From positions 124,001 to 188,000 of the forward strand of contig NZ_FNUJ01000002.1 in NCBI RefSeq assembly GCF_900107925.1: a stretch of DNA of 64,000 bases, given 5' to 3'. Positions 1 through 8,526 of the stretch are shown here, piece by piece. Origin of the DNA: Amycolatopsis pretoriensis. GTDB lineage: Bacteria > Actinomycetota > Actinomycetes > Mycobacteriales > Pseudonocardiaceae. Numbering within the stretch: position 1 is the first letter of the stretch; each line of letters starts with the position of its first letter. The notes under the pieces were generated by a model. The model did no database searches, had not been told where the DNA came from, and saw only the letters and a list, made by a program, of their open reading frames with translations. The position numbers and the translations under genes are program-made.

Positions 1-16
1 AATCCGCGCCGGAGCC

Positions 17-46
17 TTGACTCCGCCGAACCCGGCGCTGTTAACT
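17..46 (+). promoter_or_regulatory. Weak candidate promoter
   Basis: TTGACT at 17-22 and TTAACT at 41-46 are separated by 18 bp. The -35 half is good and the -10 half is poor. It would serve the secreted protein that starts at 280 and leave a leader of more than 200 nt in which I see no gene. This rests on sequence resemblance only. Confidence 0.25.
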
Positions 47-59
47 GCGATCTCACCGA

Positions 60-73
60 CGGAACCGGTTCCG
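60..73. promoter_or_regulatory. Perfect palindrome, candidate LacI-type operator
   Basis: CGGAACCGGTTCCG is a perfect 14-bp palindrome with a central CG step, the form of many LacI-family operators that control glycan-use genes in Actinobacteria. It lies just downstream of the candidate promoter and 200 bp before a secreted glycan-type gene. No LacI gene lies in the window, so the link is inference. Confidence 0.4.
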
Positions 74-279
74 TGACCGCCACCGGGGCAGTTCCGCCGC
101 GACACGCACCCTTCGGGCTGACTGGTTCGCGCTCCTCGCACCACCCGGTACCGCTCCTCCGGCTCACGGCGCCGGGCGGGTGCCCGGACGCGGACCCGCC
201 GCACCACCCGACGCCGGCGCGAGCTGTGGGGCTCGCCCGGCTCGTTTCGCACGTACTCCCCCGATCAGCAGGCAGGCCG

Positions 280-2493
280 ATGAGATCAACGACGTTCTCC
301 CCCGTTCACCGTCTCCTCGTCATCGCGACCACCTTCGTCACCGCGGTCACCACCGCGGCGGTGGTCGGCTCCGCGCCGGCGCAGGCCGCCGCGTGCGGCA
401 CGGCGAACCTCGCGCAGGGCCACCCCGCGACCGCGTCCTCGACCGAGAACGGCGGGACGCCCGCGTCCGCCGCGGTCGACGGCAACACCGGGACGCGCTG
501 GTCCAGCGCGTTCAGCGACCCGCAGTGGCTGCAGGTCGACCTGGGTTCCGCGCAGCAGCTCTGCGACGTGGCGCTCACCTGGGAAGCCGCGTACGCGAAA
601 GCGTTCTCCGTGCAGCTGTCCTCGGACGCGAACACCTGGACGACCGCGTACTCGACGACCACCGGGGCCGGCGGCACGCAGACCGTGCCGCTCACCGGGA
701 CCGCGCGCTACCTGCGGGTCTACGGCACCCAGCGGGCGACCGGCTACGGCTACTCCCTCTGGGAAGTCGCCGTGCACGGCACCGGCGGCGGGACGACCAT
801 CCCGCCGACCGACCCGCGCAACCCGGACCTCGGGCCGAACGTGTCGGTCTTCGACCCGTCGACCCCGGCCGCGACCATCCAGAACCGGCTGACGCAGATC
901 GCGAACCAGCAGCACACCAACCAGTTCGGCAACGAGCGCTACGCCGTGCTGTTCAAGCCGGGCAATTACAACGCCGACGTCAACCTCGGGTTCTACGAGC
1001 AGGTCGCGGGGCTGGGCCTCTCCCCGGACGACGTCAACCTCAACGGCCACGTCCGCGTCGAAGCGGACTGGCTGCAGCAGGGTGACAACCCGAACAACAA
1101 GGGCAACGCGACGCAGAACTTCTGGCGATCGGCCGAGAACCTGTCGGTGACGCTGCCGGCCGGCCAGGTCGAGCGCTGGGCCGTCGCGCAGGCCGCGCCC
1201 TACCGCCGGATGCACCTCAAGGGCAGCCAGATCCAGCTGTGGAACGGCGGCGACGGCTGGGCCAGCGGCGGCCTGATCGCCGACAGCAAGATCGACGGCG
1301 TCGCCGTTTCCGGGTCGCAGCAGCAGTTCCTGACCCGCAACAGTGAGCTGGGCGGCTGGCAGGGCGGCGTCTGGAACATGGTGTTCGTCGGGTCGACCGG
1401 CACCCCGCCGGCGTCGTTCCCGAACCCGCCGGAGACGGTCGTCGGCCAGACGCCGGTGATCCGCGAGAAGCCGTTCCTCTACGTCGACGGTTCGGGCAGC
1501 TACAACGTGTTCGTGCCGGCGCTGCGGCAGAACTCCTCGGGCACCAGCTGGGGCCACGGCGCCCCGGCCGGGCAGTCGATCTCGCTGAGCGAGTTCTACG
1601 TGGCGCACCCGTCCGACTCGGCCGCGACGCTCAACGCCGCCCTGGCGGCGGGCAAGAACCTGCTGGTGACGCCGGGTGTGTACCATCTCGACCAAGCGCT
1701 GAACGTCACGCGGCCGGACACCGTGGTGCTCGGCCTCGGCCTGGCGACGCTGCAGCCGACCAACGGCACCGCGGCGATCACGACGTCCGATGTGGACGGC
1801 GTGAAGATCGCCGGGCTGCTGATCGACGCGGGCGCGGTCAACTCACCGGTGCTCGTGCAGGTCGGCCAGCCGGGGTCGAACGCGAACCACGCGGCCGACC
1901 CGACGTCGCTGCACGACGTGTTCTTCCGGATCGGCGGCGCGGCCGTCGGGAAGGCCACGCAGACGCTGGTGGTCAACTCGAACAACGTCATCGGCGACCA
2001 CATGTGGCTGTGGCGCGGCGACCATTCGAACGGCGTCGGCTGGAACGTCAACACCGCGGCCAACGGCCTGGTCGTCAACGGCGCCAACGTGACGATGTAC
2101 GGCCTGTTCGTCGAGCACTACCAGCAGTACGAAGTGCTCTGGAACGGCAACGGCGGGCGGACGTACTTCTTCCAGAACGAGATGCCGTACGACCCGCCGG
2201 ACCAGGGGTCCTGGTCCAGCGGCGGCGGCCGGCAGGGCTGGGCGGCGTACAAGGTGGCCGACTCGGTGACCAGCCACGAAGGCTGGGGCCTGGGCAGCTA
2301 CTGCTTCTTCAACACCAACCCGTCCATTGTGGCCAGTCATTCGTTCGAGGTGCCGAACAACGGCGGGGTCCGGTTCCACAACCTCGTTTCGGTGTCACTC
2401 GGTGGCGTCGGCACGATCGCGCACGTCATCAACGACTCGGGTGACGCCGCGAACACCGCGCACCAGGTGAGCCCGCTGGTCGCCTACCCGTAA
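280..2493 (+). CDS. Secreted discoidin (F5/8 type C) plus beta-helix protein
   Basis: Predicted 737-residue exported protein. The chosen ATG opens a typical Sec signal peptide: Arg/His-containing N-region, Ala/Val-rich core, and an APAQA-type cleavage site near residue 36. An upstream in-frame GTG at 73 would bury that signal. Residues 39-167 form a coagulation factor 5/8 type C (CBM32-like) domain, which usually binds sugars. The remaining 570 residues are Asn/Gly-rich repeats of the parallel beta-helix type found in polysaccharide-degrading enzymes. Close relatives are common in Streptomyces under uninformative names. I cannot assign a substrate or catalytic residues. The 3' end overlaps the convergent monooxygenase gene by 99 bp. 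Confidence 0.75.
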   Translation: MRSTTFSPVHRLLVIATTFVTAVTTAAVVGSAPAQAAACGTANLAQGHPATASSTENGGTPASAAVDGNTGTRWSSAFSDPQWLQVDLGSAQQLCDVALTWEAAYAKAFSVQLSSDANTWTTAYSTTTGAGGTQTVPLTGTARYLRVYGTQRATGYGYSLWEVAVHGTGGGTTIPPTDPRNPDLGPNVSVFDPSTPAATIQNRLTQIANQQHTNQFGNERYAVLFKPGNYNADVNLGFYEQVAGLGLSPDDVNLNGHVRVEADWLQQGDNPNNKGNATQNFWRSAENLSVTLPAGQVERWAVAQAAPYRRMHLKGSQIQLWNGGDGWASGGLIADSKIDGVAVSGSQQQFLTRNSELGGWQGGVWNMVFVGSTGTPPASFPNPPETVVGQTPVIREKPFLYVDGSGSYNVFVPALRQNSSGTSWGHGAPAGQSISLSEFYVAHPSDSAATLNAALAAGKNLLVTPGVYHLDQALNVTRPDTVVLGLGLATLQPTNGTAAITTSDVDGVKIAGLLIDAGAVNSPVLVQVGQPGSNANHAADPTSLHDVFFRIGGAAVGKATQTLVVNSNNVIGDHMWLWRGDHSNGVGWNVNTAANGLVVNGANVTMYGLFVEHYQQYEVLWNGNGGRTYFFQNEMPYDPPDQGSWSSGGGRQGWAAYKVADSVTSHEGWGLGSYCFFNTNPSIVASHSFEVPNNGGVRFHNLVSVSLGGVGTIAHVINDSGDAANTAHQVSPLVAYP

Positions 2494-3930
2494 CACCTCG
2501 GCGACGTACGCGTCCGGGCGGACCAGCCAGGCTTCGCCCGGACGCGCACCGAGCGCTCCGCCCACCGGGATCCGCGCCGACCGCAGCCCCTCGGCCCGCA
2601 CGCCCGGGGTGGTCAGGAGCAGGAACCCCTGCCGGGCCAGATCGCGCAACCGTCCACTCGGGACGGTGACGTCCGGCAGCAGCACACCGGGTCCCGGCGG
2701 CGGGACCGCCCCGCGCGGCGGCCGTCCGGCGAACGGCCGCGTCGGATCGGGCGTGGTCAACGGCGAATCGACGTACCAGAACGGTTCCGCCAGCCGGCCC
2801 GAGTCGACCTGCTCGCACGCGGCCGGGTCGTGCGCCGCGCGCGTGAGGACGTCCAGCCGGCGGCGGTGCTGCTCTTCGTCCTGGGGCACCAGGAAGTCCA
2901 TCGTGGCCGTCGTGACGGCCGCGTTCTCCACCGCCGCCGCGTGCCGCTCGGTGTGGTAGCTCTCCAGCAGCTCCTCCCCCGCGTCGCCGCGCAGCACGGC
3001 GGCCAGCTTCCAGGCCGCGTTCTCCGCGTCGGCGACGCCGGAGTTGAGGCCCCGCGCCCCGAACGGCGCGACGAGGTGCGCGCAGTCCCCGGCCAGCAGC
3101 ACCCGGCCGACCCGCATCCGCGGCACCAGCCGCGTGTGGAAGCGGTACACCGAGCGCCAGAGCACCTCGTACGGCGCCGAGCCGATGATCGCGCGGATCC
3201 GCGCCTCCATCGCCCCGCCCGACTCCTCCGCCGCGAGGTCGTAGTCCTCGGGCACCTGCCAGTCGATGCGGAACCGCGAGCCCGGGCACGGGTGGATGAG
3301 CACCTGGCGGCCCGGGTTCCACGGCGGGTCGAAGTAGAACCGGCGCTCGGCCGCCCAGCCCGGGAGGTCGGCGCGGATGTCGCAGATCAGGAACAGGTCC
3401 CGGAACGACACGCCGTCGAGGTGCTGCCCGAGCGCCCGGCGCACGGTGTCGCCGCGCGCGCCCGCGCAGGCGATCGCGTAGTCGGCCTCGATCCGGCGCG
3501 GTCCGTCCGCCGTCTCGCACTCGACGACCACCCGGCCGGGCTGGGTCAGGCCGCGGACGCGGTGGCCGCGGCGGACGTCGATCAGCGGCTGCCGCTCGAT
3601 CAGCTCGTCCAGGGCCTCCTCGACGCGGGACTGCGACAGGTTCACGAACGGCGGCAGCGCCGACCCGCCGTCGGGCAGCTTCAGCGAGAACAGCTCGGCG
3701 GCGCGGTGGAACGTCCGCGCGGTCGTCCACGTCAGGCCCTCCTCGGCGAGGCAGCCCGCGCCGAGCGACGCCCAGACATCCAAAGTGTCCCGTTGCTGGC
3801 AGATGGCCTTGGACCCCACGGGATCGCGCACCTCGTGCTCGTCGACGAGCACGACCGGTACACCCCAGCGCGCCAGCAGCAGCGCGGCCGTCTGGCCGAC
3901 CGGGCCGCTGCCCAGGACGGCGACCCTCAT
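2395..3930 (-). CDS. FAD-dependent aromatic-type monooxygenase
   Basis: 511-residue class A flavoprotein hydroxylase of the PheA/MhpA type, expected to use FAD and NAD(P)H to hydroxylate an aromatic compound in the cytoplasm. The dinucleotide motif GSGPVG is at residues 7-12. A GD-type motif (GRVLLAGDCAHLVAPFGARG) near residue 280 contacts the FAD ribityl chain. Its ATG overlaps the stop of the upstream metallo-hydrolase gene (ATGA), so the two are translationally coupled and probably share a pathway. The last 33 codons lie antisense inside the neighbouring secreted-protein gene and look unlike the family's usual C-terminus. The substrate is unknown. Confidence 0.85.
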   Translation of the reverse strand: MRVAVLGSGPVGQTAALLLARWGVPVVLVDEHEVRDPVGSKAICQQRDTLDVWASLGAGCLAEEGLTWTTARTFHRAAELFSLKLPDGGSALPPFVNLSQSRVEEALDELIERQPLIDVRRGHRVRGLTQPGRVVVECETADGPRRIEADYAIACAGARGDTVRRALGQHLDGVSFRDLFLICDIRADLPGWAAERRFYFDPPWNPGRQVLIHPCPGSRFRIDWQVPEDYDLAAEESGGAMEARIRAIIGSAPYEVLWRSVYRFHTRLVPRMRVGRVLLAGDCAHLVAPFGARGLNSGVADAENAAWKLAAVLRGDAGEELLESYHTERHAAAVENAAVTTATMDFLVPQDEEQHRRRLDVLTRAAHDPAACEQVDSGRLAEPFWYVDSPLTTPDPTRPFAGRPPRGAVPPPGPGVLLPDVTVPSGRLRDLARQGFLLLTTPGVRAEGLRSARIPVGGALGARPGEAWLVRPDAYVAEVLRVGDQRAHLVRGVRGVTRVVDDVRDRADATE

Positions 3931-4889
3931 CCTTGGAGCTGGTCCCAGACTTCGCGGTCGCGTTCGGCCGTCCACACCACCGGCCGTTCGACGCCGCCGA
4001 GCTCGTCCCACAGCCGGGAGACGTCGAAGGGCAGGCAGTGCTCGAAGATCGGCCAGTGGCCGTACTGGTCGTTCAGGGCCGCGTGCGTGCGCTCGAAGGC
4101 TTCCTTGAGCGTGCCGCCGGCCTCGCGGACCGCGCCGACCTCGCGGATCATCGTGTCCAGGAAGTGCCGGGTCTGCGCGATGGCGGCGTCGACGGCTTCG
4201 CGGCCGCGGCTCACCCCGCCGCGGCCGCCGATCAGCGACTCGGCGTCGAACGCGGCCACCCGGTCCAAAGTGGACGACGCCCAGTCGCGGTGGAACGCGT
4301 CGCCGGTGTAGAGCGCGGCTTCGGCTTCGACGAGGTCGCCGGCGTAGAGGATCCGCTGCCGCGGCAGCCAGGCCACGATGTCGCCTTCGGTGTGGCCGCG
4401 GCCGCAGTACTGCAGGACGAGGTCGCCGCGGTCGCCGCCGAGGTCGATCGTCAGCCGGTCGGAGAAGGTCAGCGTCGGCCAGGTCAGGCCGGGCACCGAG
4501 TCCGCGCCCTTGGCCAGTCGCGGCATCCGGCCGAACTCGCTTTCCCAGTCCTCCTTGCCGCGCTCGGCGACGAGGGCGCGGGTGTTCTCGTGCGCGACGA
4601 TCACTTCGGCGTCGAACGCCGAGGCGCCGAGCACGCGCACCGCGTGGTAGTGGCTCAGCACCAGGTAGCGCACGGGTTTGTCGGTGTGCTCGCGGAGTTT
4701 CGCGAGCCACTCGCCCGCCGCGACCGGCGTGGCGAGCGCTTCGAAGCAGACGAGGAAGTCCTCGCCTTCGATGGCACCGATGTTGGGGTCGCCCTCCGCG
4801 GTCAGCGCGTAGACGCCGTCGTCCAGGACTTCGAGGGTCTGCGCTTTCTCCGCCAGGTCGGCCGAAGAGGCGAACGCTTTCTTCGTCAC
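3927..4889 (-). CDS. MBL-fold hydrolase with an altered metal motif
   Basis: 320-residue metallo-beta-lactamase-fold protein. The GTG start is preceded by AAAGGAG at a proper distance. The first metal motif reads SHYHAVR (His80, His82), so the Asp-His of the canonical HxHxDH is missing. A later histidine (GRGHTEGD) and aspartate (YAGD) are kept, which suggests a single metal site or changed chemistry. It is the first gene of a two-gene operon with the flavin monooxygenase (4-bp overlap) and is divergent from a MarR gene, with a palindrome on its ribosome-binding site. It may hydrolyse a product or precursor of the monooxygenase. Confidence 0.75.
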   Translation of the reverse strand: MTKKAFASSADLAEKAQTLEVLDDGVYALTAEGDPNIGAIEGEDFLVCFEALATPVAAGEWLAKLREHTDKPVRYLVLSHYHAVRVLGASAFDAEVIVAHENTRALVAERGKEDWESEFGRMPRLAKGADSVPGLTWPTLTFSDRLTIDLGGDRGDLVLQYCGRGHTEGDIVAWLPRQRILYAGDLVEAEAALYTGDAFHRDWASSTLDRVAAFDAESLIGGRGGVSRGREAVDAAIAQTRHFLDTMIREVGAVREAGGTLKEAFERTHAALNDQYGHWPIFEHCLPFDVSRLWDELGGVERPVVWTAERDREVWDQLQG

Positions 4890-4899
4890 GGCGAGCGCT

Positions 4900-4913
4900 C
4901 CTTTGATCAAAGG
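4900..4913. promoter_or_regulatory. Perfect 14-bp palindrome, candidate MarR operator
   Basis: CCTTTGATCAAAGG is perfectly symmetrical and contains TTTGATCAAA, the AT-rich core style bound by many MarR proteins. It overlaps the Shine-Dalgarno region of the hydrolase gene and lies in the 96-bp gap to the divergent MarR gene. Repression of the hydrolase/monooxygenase operon by that MarR protein is the simplest reading. Confidence 0.5.
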
Positions 4914-4973
4914 TTTGACTACCGGCCGCGCCAGGCTAACCCGCCGGGCCGCCGCGCGGAACCCCTCGTCGCC

Positions 4974-4979
4974 TAACCT
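4974..4979 (+). promoter_or_regulatory. -10 box of a leaderless MarR gene
   Basis: TAACCT is followed by exactly six bases and then the ATG of the MarR gene, with no Shine-Dalgarno sequence in between. This is the arrangement of leaderless actinobacterial transcripts. No convincing -35 is visible. Confidence 0.4.
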
Positions 4980-4985
4980 GGCCGC

Positions 4986-5519
4986 ATGACCGACCGACCG
5001 GCCGAAGACCTCGACTACCTTTCGTTCGTCGACTACGCGATCGGGAAGACGAAGGCGGAGCTGCCGGACACCGACCCCGTCGCGATGCGCCTCGGCCTGA
5101 CGCTGCACCGGCTGGCGGGCGCGCTGGTCTACGACTGGGAGTCGACGGTGCACCGCCCGCGCGGCCTGAGCTGGGGCGGGTTCCGGGTGCTGTTCGTGCT
5201 GTGGCTGGCCGGCCCGCTCGAGTCCCGCCACGCGGCGCGCCTGGCCGGGATGAGCCGCGCGGCGGTGTCGGCGCTGGTCAAGACCCTGGAGCGGGACGGG
5301 CTCGTGACGCGCACCCAGGTTCCGCGCGATCGCCGGGCCGTCCAGCTGGCGCTGACCGAGGCGGGGCGTGGCACGGTGACCGACGCCTACCAGGCGCACA
5401 ACGCGCGCGAGCGGGCGTGGGCGGCGTCGCTGACGCCGTCGGAGCAGACGGTCCTCATCGGACTGCTGGAGAAGCTGACCACGAGCCCGGCGGCCGCGGC
5501 GGCCCAACGGCTCAGTTAG
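4986..5519 (+). CDS. MarR-family transcriptional regulator
   Basis: 177-residue winged-helix regulator. The recognition region around residues 85-120 (SRAAVSALVKTLERDGLVTR) followed by a basic wing (RDRRAVQL) is typical of MarR. It is divergent from the MBL hydrolase/flavin monooxygenase operon with a perfect palindrome between them, so it probably represses that operon and responds to an aromatic ligand. It appears leaderless. Its stop overlaps the convergent ribA stop by 3 bp. Confidence 0.85.
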   Translation: MTDRPAEDLDYLSFVDYAIGKTKAELPDTDPVAMRLGLTLHRLAGALVYDWESTVHRPRGLSWGGFRVLFVLWLAGPLESRHAARLAGMSRAAVSALVKTLERDGLVTRTQVPRDRRAVQLALTEAGRGTVTDAYQAHNARERAWAASLTPSEQTVLIGLLEKLTTSPAAAAAQRLS

Positions 5520-6121
5520 CTGGCCAGCCCGGGCAGGGTGTGCCCGGTCAGTTCGGCCTTCGCGCGCAGGTAGCGGACGTTGTTGTCGGTGGCGAAGACC
5601 CCGGTGGGCACGCGTTCGCGCACGGCGATCCCGGCGGCTTCGAGCTGCGCGGCCTTGTCCGGGTTGTTCGACAGCAGGTTCACTTCGGCGACCCCGAGCG
5701 CTTCGAGCATCTGCGCGGCGACGGTGTAGTCGCGGGCGTCTTCGGGCAGGCCGAGCGCGGCGTTGGCGGCGTAGGTGTCGAGGCCTTCGTCCTGCAGGGC
5801 GTAGGCGTCGAGCTTGTTGTAGAGGCCGATCCCCCGGCCTTCCTGGCGCAGGTAGAGCAGGTAACCCCCGGCGGCGGAGATCCGGCCGACGGCCTCGGCC
5901 AGCTGCGGACCGCAGTCGCACCGAGCGGACCCGAAAACGTCCCCGGTGAGGCATTCCGAGTGCGGCCGCACGAGCGGCACGTCACCGGGCGTACCGAGCA
6001 CGAAGGCGAGGTGCTCACCACCATCGGCGAGGTTCCGGAAGGTGACGGCTTCGGCGTCGACCTCGATGCCGCCGTGCAGCCGCAGCGGGATCCGCACCCG
6101 CGTCCGCACCTCAGCCGTCAT
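5516..6121 (-). CDS. ribA: GTP cyclohydrolase II
   Basis: 201 residues, the usual size of a stand-alone RibA. It opens GTP to 2,5-diamino-6-ribosylamino-pyrimidinone phosphate, the first step of riboflavin synthesis. The zinc ligands Cys57, Cys68 and Cys70 sit in the CLTGDVFGSARCDCG motif and the GTP-binding RQEGRGIGL is at 92-100. The ATG has GGGGAG upstream; an earlier in-frame start lacks one. No other rib gene and no FMN riboswitch is seen nearby, so this is probably an extra or dispersed copy rather than part of a rib operon. Confidence 0.9.
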   Translation of the reverse strand: MTAEVRTRVRIPLRLHGGIEVDAEAVTFRNLADGGEHLAFVLGTPGDVPLVRPHSECLTGDVFGSARCDCGPQLAEAVGRISAAGGYLLYLRQEGRGIGLYNKLDAYALQDEGLDTYAANAALGLPEDARDYTVAAQMLEALGVAEVNLLSNNPDKAAQLEAAGIAVRERVPTGVFATDNNVRYLRAKAELTGHTLPGLAS

Positions 6122-6298
6122 GCTCTCTCCCCTGGAATCACCCACTCGGCCGACCCTACCCAAGGTGCACATCGGACACCGCCGGTCGGGTCGCACGTCA
6201 CTTGATCGAACACGGACGGCTCGCGGGTTCTTCCCGGACGCGCGTGTCCGGTGCCTCACGGCGGAAAACCGCTGGTGCCCGAGTCGTATCCTCGGGCC

Positions 6299-6931
6299 AT
6301 GATCCCCGGTGCCACCGCCGCTTCGTTCCTGCTGGTCGTGATCCTCGGCGCGATGTCGCCCGGGCCGGACTTCGTCGTCGTCACCCGGTCCTCCCTCGCC
6401 GGTGGCCGGCGCGCCGGGGTTGCCGCCGGGGCCGGGGTCGCCCTCGGTGTCTTCGCCTGGGTCGTCGCCATCGCCTTCGGTGTGGCCGCCGTCCTGACCG
6501 CCTCCGCCGTCGCCTTCAGCGTGGTGAAGCTCGTCGGCGCCGGCTATCTCGTCTTCCTCGGCGTCAAAGCCTGGCTCGCCGTGCGGCGCGGGGACTACGG
6601 GGACCTCGGCGACGCCAAGGCCGCCGGCAGCCTCGAGGCCGGTGCCGCCTTCCGGCAGGGCCTCTTCACCAACCTGCTCAACCCCAAGGTCGCCGTCTAC
6701 TTCCTCGCCCTGCTCCCCCAGTTCCTGCCCGCCGACGGCTCCACCCTGCAGACCCTCGAACTCGCCGCCATCGCCACCGCCGGCACCGTCGCCTGGTTCG
6801 CCGCCCTCGCGCTCGTCGTCGGCGCGCTCAAGCGGTTCTTCAGCGACGGGCGGGTCCGCCGGGGCCTCGACGCCGTGCTCGGCAGCGTGCTCGTCGCGCT
6901 CGGGCTCAAGGTCGCCGCCGAGACGGCCTGA
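6299..6931 (+). CDS. LysE/RhtB-family amino-acid exporter
   Basis: 210-residue inner-membrane protein with about six hydrophobic segments. The LysE signature is near the N-terminus (GAMSPGPDFVVVTRSSLAGG) and FTNLLNPK lies near the middle. Members export amino acids or their derivatives using the proton gradient; the substrate is not predictable here. TATCCT followed by six bases and then the ATG suggests a leaderless mRNA. A GC hairpin terminator follows. Confidence 0.85.
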   Translation: MIPGATAASFLLVVILGAMSPGPDFVVVTRSSLAGGRRAGVAAGAGVALGVFAWVVAIAFGVAAVLTASAVAFSVVKLVGAGYLVFLGVKAWLAVRRGDYGDLGDAKAAGSLEAGAAFRQGLFTNLLNPKVAVYFLALLPQFLPADGSTLQTLELAAIATAGTVAWFAALALVVGALKRFFSDGRVRRGLDAVLGSVLVALGLKVAAETA

Positions 6932-6932
6932 G

Positions 6933-6952
6933 GGGCCCGCCGAAGCGGGCCC
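6933..6952. terminator. Hairpin terminator between convergent genes
   Basis: GGGCCCGC, a CGAA tetraloop and GCGGGCCC form a perfect 8-bp stem in the 27-bp gap between the converging LysE-type and MetE-like genes. There is no T-tract, as is common in high-GC actinobacteria, and it could act on both strands. Confidence 0.6.
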
Positions 6953-6958
6953 GGCCCG

Positions 6959-8017
6959 TCACAGCTGCCCGGCCGCCAGCGCCGTGCCTTCGACCCGCGC
7001 CTTGATCTTGGCGAACGCGATGTCGCGGGACGTCGACGTGTCGTCCGCGAACGGCGAGAACCCGCAGTCGTCGCACGTGCCGAGCCGCTCGGCGGGCAGG
7101 TACTTCGCCGCCGCGAGCACGCGGTCGCGGACCTCCTCCGGCGTCTCCACCCGCGGGTCGATCGGGTCGATCACGCCGACGAACACCCGCTGGTCCGCCC
7201 CCAGGTGGTCGGCGATCACCTGCAGCGCGCGCTCCGGCTCGGCCTCGCTCGCCAGCTGCACGTAGAAGCTGCCCGCCTTCAGCTCGAAGAGGGTCGGCAG
7301 CAGGCCCGCGTAGTCGACGTCGAGGCTGTGCACCGAGTCCTGGTCGCCGCCCGGGCAGGTGTGGACGCCGATCTTCGCGCGCTCTTCCGCGGTGAAGCGG
7401 TCCAGCACGGCGTTGTTCAGGTCGACGAACTGCCGCAGCAGCCCGCCGGACGGGTCGAGCTTCAGCGACAGCCGCCCCTCGGTGAAGTCGATCTGGACGC
7501 TGTGGGCGCCGGCGTCGAGGCTGCGCCGGATGTCCGCTTCGGCCTCGTCGACCAGATCCGCGACGAACTGCTCCCGCGAGTACCCGTCGATGCCGTCGGC
7601 CGGGTAGACGAGCGAGAGCGCCGAAGCGGCGATCACGGCCTGCTTGACCGGCGTGCCGGTGAGGGCCTTCGCGCGCGTCAGGTACGCGTCCGCGTGCGTC
7701 GCGTAGCGGAACGGGCCCGCGGTCAGCCGCGGCAACCGGCGGGTGTGGCCGTCGGCGAACGGGATGACGACGCCGTCCGGCGCCAGCGCGGCCAGTCCGG
7801 CCAGCGGGTAGGTCGCGAAGCTCGGCTTGCCCTGCTCGCCGTCGGACACGACCGGTGAGCCGGTCTCCTCGAACCGGCGGATCGTGTCGGTCAGCGCCCG
7901 GCTCTCCAGCTCGGCGAGCGCGGCGGCGTCGATCCGTCCGGCCGCGAAGGCACCGAGCCCGTCGATCAGGTACTCGGGACGCGGGATGCTGCCGATCGGT
8001 TCGGTGGGCAGGGTCAT
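6959..8017 (-). CDS. Cobalamin-independent methionine synthase-like methyltransferase
   Basis: 352 residues, matching only the C-terminal catalytic barrel of MetE (UROD/MetE-like superfamily). Candidate zinc ligands are the His and Cys of HTCPGG near residue 219 and the Cys of CDDCG near residue 315. Full MetE is about twice as long, so this is a core enzyme like those that take methyl groups from alternative donors, or act on other thiols. The ATG is preceded by GGAGGAC. Nothing nearby identifies the donor or acceptor. Confidence 0.75.
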   Translation of the reverse strand: MTLPTEPIGSIPRPEYLIDGLGAFAAGRIDAAALAELESRALTDTIRRFEETGSPVVSDGEQGKPSFATYPLAGLAALAPDGVVIPFADGHTRRLPRLTAGPFRYATHADAYLTRAKALTGTPVKQAVIAASALSLVYPADGIDGYSREQFVADLVDEAEADIRRSLDAGAHSVQIDFTEGRLSLKLDPSGGLLRQFVDLNNAVLDRFTAEERAKIGVHTCPGGDQDSVHSLDVDYAGLLPTLFELKAGSFYVQLASEAEPERALQVIADHLGADQRVFVGVIDPIDPRVETPEEVRDRVLAAAKYLPAERLGTCDDCGFSPFADDTSTSRDIAFAKIKARVEGTALAAGQL

Positions 8018-8246
8018 GGAGTCCTCCGCTGCTTGAAGGTCCGGACCGGCCACGACCGGCGCGAAGCCGGCCTGACCGGCCTCGTGCCAGGCGAACTTAA
8101 CGTGTTCCGAGGCGGTCACAGAGAGCGGATCACCCGGTCGGAGCAGCAAAAAGCACAAAATGAGAAGGCGATTGGCGGTTCGCCGGGAGGACGATTGGGT
8201 ATTCGCTACGGCGACACGGCGGGTTCGGCGCCGAAGGAGTACCCCG

Positions 8247-8510
8247 ATGCTCAGTCACCACGATCGCACCGAGCTCGAGAAGATCGAGCGCACCCTCGAG
8301 CTCAGCGACCCCGACCTGGCCACCGCCTTGCGCGAGGGCAGGCGCCCGAAGTCGCGCGCGCTGCGCAGCGCCCTCCTGATCGCCGTCGACGTCATCGCCG
8401 TCACGCTGCTGGTGCTCGGGCTGATCCTGCCCGACCCCGGCGTGACGCTCTGCGGGATCCTCGCCCTGAGCGGCACCGTCTGGACCCACGTGGCGCGCCA
8501 CCGCCTCTGA
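8247..8510 (+). CDS. DUF3040 small membrane protein
   Basis: 87 residues. The soluble N-terminal half is charged and contains the L-x-x-IE-x-x-L pattern of DUF3040. Two hydrophobic segments follow, near residues 42-58 and 62-80. The family is a common actinobacterial membrane protein without a known role. The ATG has GAAGGAGT in good position. Longer in-frame extensions upstream show no family similarity. Confidence 0.7.
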   Translation: MLSHHDRTELEKIERTLELSDPDLATALREGRRPKSRALRSALLIAVDVIAVTLLVLGLILPDPGVTLCGILALSGTVWTHVARHRL

Positions 8511-8526
8511 GGCAACACTGGGCGGC

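Noticed and set aside
6122..6298. Possible FMN riboswitch before ribA
   Set aside because: None of the conserved AGGGU/RFN-element blocks is present in this short region.
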